Shown piece after piece: positions 49,698 to 59,549 of a stretch of DNA of 64,000 nt (the stretch's first letter is position 1; each line of letters starts with the position of its first letter). The notes beneath the pieces are model-generated. The model was not told the DNA's origin. It saw nothing but the letters and a program-made list of their open reading frames with translations, and searched no databases. The stretch comes from Carallia brachiata. Its lineage: Eukaryota > Streptophyta > Magnoliopsida > Malpighiales > Rhizophoraceae. The stretch covers positions 2,170,001 through 2,234,000 of the forward strand of contig JADCRB010000114.1 of NCBI GenBank assembly GCA_021464245.1, written 5' to 3'. A program made the position numbers and the translations under genes.

Positions 49698-49911
49698 TGA
49701 AAAAAGAAATAATTTGTTTTTTTGACAAAAAAATACATTACTAATATATAAATTATTGCATTTATAAACTAAAGTCAAAAGTTATCAGTTTTGTCTCCGT
49801 TCAATCTCCCTCACATGGAAAATCATAAATTTGAATGCGGTGGATCAAGATGCTCCCGCAAATAAGGGACAAATTAATTTATGTGGAGAAAACCAAACTG
49901 ACAAATATATG
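49698..49911. repeat. Direct repeat, left copy (partner 54453-54665)
   Basis: About 214 bp nearly identical to 54453-54665, sharing AGTTATCAGTTTTGTCTCCG, TCAATCTCCCTCACATGG and ATCAAGATGCTCCCGCAAAT. The copies are 4.75 kb apart in the same orientation. They do not start TG or end CA, so they are not obvious LTRs. Confidence 0.85.
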
Positions 49912-50124
49912 AGCCTAAAAGTATGCAAAGTCGTCCAAACAATTCGATAGAACCGAGCAGCCTTGTTAGGCGGCAGGGTTGATTCAAGCACAAACCCGAA
50001 TTATGTCATAATGACAGCTTCTCTCTAAGCTAATTATTTGTCCTTTGAGATTTGTCCATTTTATAATTCTTTTTCTGTTCTTTCCTTTTCGTTGATTAAT
50101 TTAATTAACCATAATGCAACGTAA

Positions 50125-50329
50125 TATACTATCGGTTTTGTGTGGTTGAGATGGTAAAGAGATTGCTTCATATGAGAGATTATAGATTTGAATTATTATT
50201 AAATTAAATAATGAGATTAATGTACGCTAGTCCTACAGATCGTAAACAGTTTGATGACATTTATTGAACTCATGAATTTACTCCTTCACGATTCAATATA
50301 AATAACATGATTTATACCGTACAGTATTT
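50125..50329 (+). mobile_element. SINE-like element (weak)
   Basis: TGGTTGAGATGGTAAAGAG resembles an A box and GATTATAGATTTGAATT a B box. CAACGTAAT occurs at both ends (50118-50126 and 50330-50338). No clear tail, so this is tentative. Confidence 0.35.
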
Positions 50330-50833
50330 CAACGTAATCTTTTTTAATTAGTGTATAAGCTATCATTCATGCTTACTCATTTGAAAATAATAATAATAAT
50401 AACAACAAGAATGTGGCAACGTGACGATGTTGCACGCACAATCATTGGCGACCGTATGTATAAAACACGTTGCTATTGTTGTCTGATGTAAAGGAAAGAT
50501 TTACAAGGAGGGTCTCACGGTCAAATTAAGCCGAACCCTATATGTTCAATTTATTTTTAAGCTTGAGGAAAGGATATACGCAGCTTTCAATTCAATTTCC
50601 CATTTGAATATCGGGTTACGCAATTGGTTTAAATCTTAAGTGAATTTGTTATACAATAGGTACTTATTTTTTCAACGGCAGGCCATATATATAAGTCATA
50701 TTATGATCTAAGTATCCCATATGATTGCAATCATAATACTAAGGTTAGAGTTCGATAAGTTTATCACTAAATTATTTAAATGATGTCGACTAATTAACTT
50801 GAAGTTCGTGCTCAGACAAACATTTAATTTGTT

Positions 50834-51164
50834 TTTTTTTCTTTGACCAGCAAAATAAAATTTATCACAGATATATCAGTCATCAAATATGCGGGTTAAA
50901 ATCGAAATAACTTTCGTTTGAACACTTCATTTAACAACTCCCATATAGGTTGGCTTACCACCAGAGCACTGTTAGAACCAAGTGAAATTCTCTAAACTGA
51001 CCATAGTGTTAACGAGTTTTAAATTATCAGCGCGCTCACACATGAATAAACCAAAGAATTTTGGAGTGTTATTGCTTTCTTCTCGTAATCAGCAGAACTC
51101 GAATTCAAGTAAAAAATAAAAAAAGTACATTTATTGATCACTAGACTACCACTTCAATTGTACT
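50834..51164 (-). mobile_element. tRNA-derived SINE (331 bp), same family as 30626-30952
   Basis: ATTTAATTTGTT is duplicated at 50822-50833 and 51165-51176. The minus-strand head carries GTGGTAGTCTAGTGATC (A-box-like) and GAATTCGAGTTC (B-box-like). The 3' end reads ATAAATTTTATTTTGCTGGT and then CAAAG plus an A run. Length and layout match the SINE at 30626-30952. Confidence 0.75.
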
Positions 51165-51726
51165 ATTTAATTTGTTCCATTGCCCATAAGTATAATGAGT
51201 GTGTGTATTATTTAGAAGTTTGCAGTTTAGATTATGATCGATACGTCATTTGACTGAATTGTTGGTATCGTTTAAATCACTATTCGATTTGATTAAAGTT
51301 GACCTAGTAGGTTGAGACAAAGTGGACTCAATGGCAGAGCCATTCGTTGGGCTATCACTTGACGAGGGTTTGAGTGTGCAGGAGTCAATAGTAGGGTTAA
51401 ATGTTCATCTAATTATTCACAATTTTGAAAATAATTGGTGAATTTATTGGGTATTGAGTTATGCTCTTTCACAAATTTAATGCAGCAGACCAACTCATTA
51501 TGCGATGCATCAGTGCAATCTTCCTTCATTGAATTCGTAGGGCAAACACACCTAGTTTTCTATTTTTTGATTTAAAAAAGTTCATATTTGGTTAATCACG
51601 AATTTTTTGATAGATGTTCCACATGTGGTGGCTCGAAGACAGATATAAGAGGGAAATCTTGGGCATGTTGGTACATAGGGGAAGTCTTGAGGGGGTGTGA
51701 TGGGAAGTTAACTGTTTGTTCTCCAA

Positions 51727-52159
51727 GAGAAAAATATTATTTTTAGTTTTAAATATTTATATATTTTAATAATTAAATTTTAAATCTTTTAACTTTTTCA
51801 ATTGAATTTTATACTTTTCAAATCTTTTACAATCGAGTCCTTTCCATCAACGGTCATCAATCAAACCGTTTAAATCATAATTTAACTAAACAAAAGTGAA
51901 TTAAAACAAAACCCTAAATATAGTATTTGAATTATTTTTTAAAATACTACGACGGAAAATTACGAAAGAAACGGTATTTAATTTTTTTTCATATTTTTTT
52001 GGTTAAAATACGTTTTAAATAGTTTGACTTATGACGGTTAATGGAAAGAGTTTGATTGTTAAGAATTTAAAAGGTATAGAATTTAATTGAAAAATTTAAA
52101 AATTTAAAATTTAATTATAAAAATTTATAAATATTTAAGGCTAAAAAGAATATTATCTC
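51727..52159. mobile_element. MITE with about 130-bp terminal inverted repeats (433 bp)
   Basis: The left arm (GAGAAAAATATTATTTTTAG, then TAATTAAATTTTAAATC, CAATTGAATTTTATAC, ACAATCGAGTCCTTTCCAT) is the inverse of the right arm almost throughout. Flanks GTTCTCCAA (51718-51726) and GTTCTCCGT (52160-52168) match at 7 of 9 bases, suggesting a 9-bp, Mutator-type target duplication. Confidence 0.75.
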
Positions 52160-52192
52160 GTTCTCCGTTCTCCGTCTCCAAGAAAGCAAGTA

Positions 52193-52492
52193 TTGCAAGT
52201 CTGAATTTGGCAAGAGTTAAAGGCAATACGCGAGGCAGTTTTTTATGCTATGATGTGAGTGGGGCCGACAAGAGTAATATAATTGTGGAGACTGGAGAGT
52301 GTATCAAAATCGTTATATAGCTTGATTCAACAGCCTAAAGGAGAGCCAGTAGGAATATGTGTTAATCTTCAATCATATTATAAGCAAATAATTATGGGAG
52401 ATGTTGTTTTTGTACATATACACAAGAAGGCCAATAAGTGTGCAAATATTTTGGCCAAAATGGTGACTTTGTATATCAATGGACTTTGGTAG
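52193..52492 (+). pseudogene. LINE-type RNase H fragment
   Basis: Plus-strand frames give NLARVK..T/IRGS/EAVFYA, then VE(T)..SKSLYSLIQQPKGEPV and VFVHIHKKANKCANILAKM, the middle and end of an RVT_3 RNase H domain (usually ESDSK.L..LI and .V.RKAN..AD.LAK). Small frameshifts separate the pieces and the Asp before ILAK is replaced by Asn. It is non-functional. Confidence 0.6.
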
Positions 52493-54452
52493 CTTGAGTG
52501 TAATATAGGAGTATCGCAGGGTATTATTTCTATTTTATAATAGGTTATTTATGTCACGACCCACACAATTGGAGAAATTTTTTCCTATTCTTATAAACCT
52601 TATAATCATTTTTTAGAATAAAAAATAGAGACTTGAAAGATGAATATTTAAGTTTTTAACAACTTGGATGTCTCTCAAGAACTCGTGGGGTTCTTGCCTT
52701 GTCTCTCAAGTCCTCTTCATGTATTTTATAAAGACTATTAAACCGAGTCTTAGAATCTGTTTTCCTTGGAGAACATTTTTACTGCATATTTGATCTTTCT
52801 TGAATTGAGCCGCCACTCAATTTGGACTTGGAATTGATTTTGCTGCGATGGCTAAGTATGTTCCTGTGCCCCCTCCTAATTCAATTAGAATGACCAAAAT
52901 GGCTCAAAGAACAAAAAGAAAGTAAACACACAAGCATTGGTGCGTCCACAATTGATAATCGATTTGTCATTATCAAAATGAAGAGGCTAGTGGTAGTGCA
53001 AGTTATTGACAACTGTAAAACATTAGTCAATCAATAGACACTACGAATCTCCACTGTTGATCGGTGTGGAGACGAGAATATTCAATCTTTGGCCAGTATT
53101 AAAGTTCTAAATCCAAACTATTAGATTCTAATTTGGTGGTGATCCTAATATTAATTTGGATTTGAGTTTACTAGATAGGGCTTCCTTTTAATAAAAAAAA
53201 GATTTAAATGTAAGTATAATATTAAATTTCAAATTTATTAATATAGTAATTAAATTTGAAAAATATCCACACGGGCTTAACAATGGATAGTGGAAGTTGA
53301 ATGATGACGTTAATGAGTGACTTCTGATTTTAATTTATAAATACAATAACTAATATAATTGCAGTGTATTTTTTTATTTGAAAAAACAAAGCACGGCAAA
53401 AAGGTCCCCCCATTTTTCCCTCTTAACTTCGTCAACACTTAACATGCTATGCCATGGAAAAACCACAGAGACTTACGGTAATGAGGTCCTCTTGCCTTTC
53501 TTGACCAAAAAATGAATGGAGTGATACAGACACTCTTATGGTTAGCTTGAAATAGGCCTACCGTATATGGTTAGCTTGAAATAGGCCTGCCATGTAAACC
53601 CTAGACAGAATTTTAGAATTTATGATCTCTTTGGATCCACAAGATTTCTTTTGAAAATTACAGATTTGCTTAATTACGTATATTACAACAACACACCACA
53701 CACACTGAACCGGATCAAAGCCCTGTCTTGATCCACTATAAACCCCATTTTTTACAATTTTTTTTCATATAAAGAGATGATTTATTTTACTTAATATTTT
53801 TTATAATTTTAGGAGATTTCAATTTTAATTTTTTTATGAGTATAATTTATTCATAATTTTATACTATACGATAAGTAGGTCTACTTGAATAAAAAAAATT
53901 AAAATAATATTTAAATAGTATTAAATTATGAGTTAATTTTATTAAAAAAAATAAGTAAGATTAGTATGTATTATAATTTTATTATGATTTTTCGGTCAAT
54001 ATTTTTGGTAAGAAAATAAGCGCATGAGGAAGTAAGTCAAAGGTTTGAACATTTATTGCTTCTCCCACTCCATACTTCAAAACCGAACAAGAATTACACA
54101 CAGAAGTGCTAGGATATGTTGGTTGAGTAATGTTATTCTTTCCGACTTATTTTTTTATAATAATTGTACCACTATAATGAACAGAAAAGAAGTAAAATTA
54201 CATTAAGAAAAATTTTCTAGTGTTTTAATTTTTGTTAAATTATATTTGTCCACATCAACTAAAAAATTATTAGTGCAACTTAATTGAGCAACCAGATCGA
54301 AACAAATATAATTATTCATATTGGTTTGCCAGAGCATTTAGAAGAAAGATACTAATTTATGCCAACCGCAGAAATGACAACCGCGTGGGAAAAGAGTTAT
54401 ATAAATCAACCCAACGGCCACACAATTTTGGAAATTTCGTCTTAGGCAATTT
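52493..54452. other. Gene-poor intergenic region
   Basis: No gene. A small tandem repeat of TATGGTTAGCTTGAAATAGG with CCT(A/G)CC is present twice at about 53536-53593. Confidence 0.45.
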
Positions 54453-54665
54453 TGAAAAAAGAAATAATTTGTTTTTTTGACAAAGAAATACATCACTAAT
54501 ATATAAATTATTACATTTATAAATTAAAGTCAAAAGTTATCAGTTTTGTCTCCGTTCAATCTCCCTCACATGGAAAATCATAAATTGAATGCGGTGGGAT
54601 CAAGATGCTCCCGCAAATAAGGGACAAATTAATTTATGTGGAGAAAACCAAATTGACAAAGATAT
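54453..54665. repeat. Direct repeat, right copy (partner 49698-49911)
   Basis: See the left copy. The only differences seen are a handful of substitutions and single-base indels (for example AAATTTGAATG versus AAATTGAATG), so the duplication is recent or the sequence is constrained. Confidence 0.85.
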
Positions 54666-57092
54666 AGCCCATACCACTAAGTGGTTGTTATTTTAAATGA
54701 CTATTGAATAGTTATTATTATATAATGTGTTAAATAAAATATGACAGATAATGTAAAATATATGATTTTTAATAATAATATATGATGTGTCAGATAAAAA
54801 TATATAATGTAATATGAAAATAATAATAATAATAATAATAAAAATAAAAAAAATTCATTCATTGATAGAGAAATTACATAAGCTTTTTAACTGATAGTCC
54901 AAAAATATTTTCCTTTAATTAATTAGCGTATATGTATTGATTTGTCTTCCTTTGCGTGAGAGACCCACGATTCATATTTGGGAATACCCTATTTTACGTC
55001 ATACTAAACTTAAGAATTTTTCATGAAGCTGCGAAGACCCATTTGGAGCAAGAAAAACCATATTATTTTTTAACGTATAATATGCCATTTACTTTATATA
55101 TAGTTTTAATAATAATAATTTTCAAAATTATTAGAAAAAATTAAGAATACATGTATATATAACATTTTGGTTTGGCTAACTGTAATTTTTAAAATTAAAA
55201 ACCATAACTAGACTGAAAAAATCAATTTATATCAATTTAGTCACAAAAATTCAGTTACCTAAATTTCAATTTAATTTAGTTTGGTTCGTTCTTGTGACCG
55301 TTTTTTTTTTTTAATTTTAACACACTAATTAGGGGCACTGGGAAAGGGAAACCTGGAAATTAGAAAGGTTGAAGCTGAAATTGATGGAAATCCATTATAA
55401 GAATTGGTCAACATGGAACATACGCTCTATGATCTCTGAAAATTAAGATGCTAAATTCTAGCATTTGTAAGTATATCATCTGTTGCCATCCACTGCCAGC
55501 ATTGCTCAAAAAATTTTGTCAGACACCATGCCCTGCGATTTTGGAGCAAATGAACACCAAGAAGCACCCCTTGTTACAAAGAGAAGAACGAGTTATTCAT
55601 ATTTCATTTGATGGTCAGAGACGAAGTGAAAATTGAATATTGCGAATTCTCTGGACTTTCTTGAAAAAAAAAAAAAAAAAACAGATGTCTCTTATGTTGT
55701 ACCCCAATAGGAGGAAGCATGAAGGTGATTTAAAAAAGTCATCTGGCTTGAATATTATATTGAGATCATAACTCAAACGAAGGAACAAAAAGACCTAAAA
55801 TGTATCAGAACATAACATGAAAGATTAGTGATTTCTATATCTTTTTTTTTTTTTTTTTGGAACCGAGTGATTTCTATATCCGCTTATGTGGTAATTTACT
55901 TCATTATATATGACATTTTCGTAAAATCTTGCACAATTAGAAAGGAGGATTTGATAGATAAAACAAAGAATCTACTTTTGACGGCTTCTATTTTTTAACT
56001 TTGGTATCAAGAGATTAGAGGCCATATATGGCAACAGATTCACTTTACAAACTTTAGTATTATTTTCCAATTAAAGTACCAAAAAGTAACTTCTAGTTTT
56101 TTTTTTTTTTCAAACTTTTTTCCTGTTACCATATATTAAAATGAAGTCTACCTTTTCTTTTAAGATTCACTTAAAATTCTCTTTCATATCACGTATAATT
56201 GTAAGATCTTTGTTAGAAGATACTCAAGAATGATTTTTTTTCCGTCTGTGCTCCAAATATTAAAATGGTAGGAGTCATGTAGAATTGTATTTTGGGGGAA
56301 GCCACAGCCAGAGTGCACCTTTGTCTCTTTTTGAAATTGTTGTTTTTGTAAGTCACACGACCAACAAGAGACTTGATCGTTATGCAGCCGAGTAGCATTT
56401 ATGTCAACTTATGTTATGATCATGCTCTCATTCTGATGAATTCTGATTATCCCACTTGTGGGTTGGCTTGCATTCCGTGCGCTCTGTTTTGAGCCACTTT
56501 CTCTGTTTTTTCCACCTGCAAATGACTAATCGCCAACCATTGCTTGTGTCCAATAAAAAAAATCTAATAAATTCATTTTCTTCTATCAACAAATCTCCAA
56601 GAAATTATCTGCCCCGTCATTTAACCTTCATGCTAACTCTCCAGCTGGCTAGTGCTATCAGTTAGGCAATGCAATTACAAAAGTCAATTAAAGCTCCTTT
56701 GATCAGGCAATGAAGGCCCCATAGTATTCATTGGATATAATGATATAAAATTCAACTTTATTTTACTACTTCCTTTTTCTTTTGCTACCAAACAGCGATG
56801 TCCAATATTTTTGTGCTTTATTGCATTGGAAGTTTAGATGAAATCTACAACTATAACTTGAACAATACGCATAAGCCACCCACTCCAAGGCTGCTTTTAG
56901 GTAGTGCAAATGTGGATCACATAAATATGACATTTTACCCTTAGGATTTGATTCTAGTTTTCTTTTTTCGAGTGTTGAAGCAAAATTTTGAGATCATATC
57001 CGAACCACTTCAATTATTATTTCTGAATAGCTGCAACTGGTGGGCACATTGTCTGTGATTATGTGAAACTGATATTAATAACCGAAAGCAAC
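54666..57092. other. Gene-poor AT-rich region
   Basis: Contains an (ATA)n run near 54820-54841. The open frames at 55448-55636 and 56213-56665 have no recognisable domain or exon context. Confidence 0.4.
55827..55880 (-). mobile_element. Nearly tail-only retroposition scar
   Basis: An exact 15-bp repeat AGTGATTTCTATATC at 55827-55841 and 55866-55880 flanks a T run plus GGAACCG (24 nt). Confidence 0.72.
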
Positions 57093-57095
57093 TAA

Positions 57096-57847
57096 GGGGG
57101 TGTTTGGGTTAGTTTTTGAAATGGTGCATTTGCGTTTCATTTCTAAAAAGTAAGAAGATAAGTGTTTGGTAAAATTTTTAGTATTACTATTTGATTCTAC
57201 TTATTTTCTTATTTGACTTCCTAACAGCAGCTGATTGAAAAGTAACTTCGGACTACTTTTTATTGCTTTTTGAATTACTTTTCACTTTTTAATATCAATA
57301 ATAATTTATATGAACTAAATTACCCTTAAATAATATATATATAATTTTACTATTATTTTTTTTACTTGACACATGAATTAGATATGTTAATTTATTTTAT
57401 TAGTATTTATATAACTTCAATAATTTTTTTTTCAAGTATTCTTAAATAATATTTTTTTTCACTTTAATTTTCTTTAATATTGACATTTATAAAAAAAAAA
57501 TCTCAAATATAATAACTTTTATCATTTAATAAAAATTAATATTTTTTTTAAAAGTTAAAAATTAAGTAAAATAATTCTCAATATTATTTATAAAATATTA
57601 TTCTAAACTATAAAATTATAAAATATAAAAATAAAATTTTTAATATGATACATCTACACAAATTATATATATAAATTAGACATTTCATTATTTAACAGTA
57701 ACAGCAAGTATACAATTAACCAAATATTTTATTAATTTTATCAGCAATCAGTAACAGTAAGTAAGAATCAGCAATCAGCAATCAGTAGCAGCAATTAATA
57801 ACAGTAATTAGTAACAGTAACATTCAACAATTAATCCAAACAGACCC
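57096..57847. mobile_element. PIF/Harbinger-type MITE (752 bp)
   Basis: TAA target duplications at 57093-57095 and 57848-57850 flank the terminal repeats GGGGGTGTTTGGGTTA and the complement of TAATCCAAACAGACCC. The TWA target and GGG..TGTTTGG ends fit PIF/Harbinger. The right part repeats CAGTAACAG/CAGCAATCAG. No transposase. Confidence 0.75.
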
Positions 57848-57850
57848 TAA

Positions 57851-58149
57851 GTCTCAGTACACAAAACCTTCATATTGTAGAGTTTGAGAAATAGTTACGC
57901 ATTTTTACCTCAAATTTTATCTGAAATATTTTTCACAACTTGAACCTATTACCGAATCATAATGAAATAATTTTATAGTTACGCTAAAAAGTCACTTGGC
58001 TAACTCAATTTAAAACAAGTTACGCATGCGAAAAAGGGGATCACGAGAAAGAAATTATCACTTCGTGCATTAAGCCTATAAGGTTGAGAGCAGGTTCATT
58101 TTACCAATTTAATGTCTGTGAAAACAAGAGACCATATAAATTTCGAAGG
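57851..58149. other. Left flank of the hAT element
   Basis: On the minus strand the pre-insertion sequence would read from 63978 through 63817 and continue at 58157 leftwards, keeping an open frame (EVDIS then LRNLYGLLFSQTLNW and stop at 58101). I do not recognise the product. Confidence 0.4.
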
Positions 58150-58164
58150 GAAATATCTAGGGCT

Positions 58165-58440
58165 GCAAATGAACCGAGCCGAGCCGAGCTTGGCCAGGCT
58201 CGAGCTCGGCTCGATAAGAATTTTTGTAGGCTCGAGCTCGGCTCGAGCTCGGTTCGAGCTATGGAGAATGAGGCTCGAGCTCGGCTCGTAAAATTTTTAC
58301 GTAGGCTCGGGCTCGGCTCGAGCTCGGCTCGATAATGTTTTTGCAAAAGTTTTTTGATACAAGCTCGATACTAAGCTCGGCTCGATACTAAATTTAGCTC
58401 GAAAATAAGCTCGGCTCGATAACAAGCTCGGCTAGGCTAG
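58165..58440. repeat. hAT left subterminal repeat array
   Basis: Multiple overlapping copies of CTCGAGCTCGGCTCG and AGCTCGGCTCGATA in both orientations, the expected transposase-binding region. The arginine/serine-rich frames here are artefacts of the repeat. Confidence 0.85.
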
Positions 58441-58567
58441 TTAAATTAAAACAATTGTGAGCATAATTAATACTTGATACTTATCAAATGAAGGTGTAAT
58501 TCAAAGTACTTAAATATAACAAATCCAATAATTAATTCTCCACAATAAAGAAAATAAGGAAAAAATT

Positions 58568-58838
58568 CTAGAAATTTAATTCAACAAGGCTTCCAAATGC
58601 TTTAAATCTACTCGGCAGACATTCAAAATCTTCAGCTCTTTTATTTTCTGTATAGCTCTTGATAGGGCATGGGGCTTTGACATTCAATCCGAGAATAACA
58701 GCTTCACTGGCAACAACAATATGTAACCCTCTTGCATTCAAAAAACAAGATACTTCATATATTAGTCTCTTGCATTCAATAAGTAGTAAAGCCATGGTGA
58801 CAGCAACTTCCAAAAAGGTTGCAATATAAAATGGTAGC
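58568..58838 (-). other. Exon-like open segment inside the hAT element, unrecognised
   Basis: After a TCTTTTACAG acceptor on the minus strand (58839-58841), an open frame of about 90 codons reads LPFYIATFLEVAVTMALL, LNARGLHIVVASEAVILGLN and RAEDFECLPSRFKAFG before a stop. It lies downstream of the transposase. The amino-acid composition and acceptor look like a genuine exon. It could be a second captured host exon or a transposon 3' exon. I cannot identify the family. Confidence 0.4.
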
Positions 58839-59549
58839 CTGTAAAAGACAATATGCTGAATTGCTTACTTAAAAATTTCGGTACTTTACTCTTCCCCCAA
58901 AAAAGAAAAACAAGTAATTGTTACTTTCCTTTATTATTCCTATTGATAAACATATCCATGAAACAGGGACAATTTGACTAACTTGATCATGGGTATGATA
59001 ATGCTAAAAACTAAGCATCCAAAAGATTCTATTAATGGTCAAAAAATCATTGTTAATGAAGAAATATATAAGAAACATGGATGCGGATACAAGAACTCAA
59101 AGTAAAATAATCTAAAGCAAGACAATAATCACCTGAGCATAAATAAATAAATTAGCTAGAAAATTACAAGGGAAAGTAACATCAAAAACTGAAGCAAATA
59201 GTTGTCATAAAAAAAAAACTAAGCAAAATTTTGGTACTTTAATGACAAGAAAACAAGAACGATTAATAAAAGATTTAAGATTTTGGTTATATTCAAATGT
59301 TTGGCACTACTTTTGGTAATGTGGACCACTATATGCAGCAAAGGCATTATGGCAATGATTTATTGGCATTTTTGAAGCATAAAAGGAAACCAATATCACA
59401 AGAAAATGCTCTTACTAGCAAGCTGGACATAAAAGCATTTACTAGCAAGCTGCAATCAGGATTCATCAATTCAGCCACTTTACCATATGACAAGTAAAAT
59501 CAAATGTTAATCACAAGAAAAGCCAGCAGAATTTACCTATTAAAAACCA

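Noticed and set aside
58084..58346. Arg/Ala/Glu-rich frames on both strands
   Set aside because: Created by the hAT subterminal GCTCGAGCTCGGCTCG repeats.
59297..59497. Plus-strand 66-codon frame inside the hAT element
   Set aside because: No homology recognised, and it runs opposite to all other gene structure in the element.
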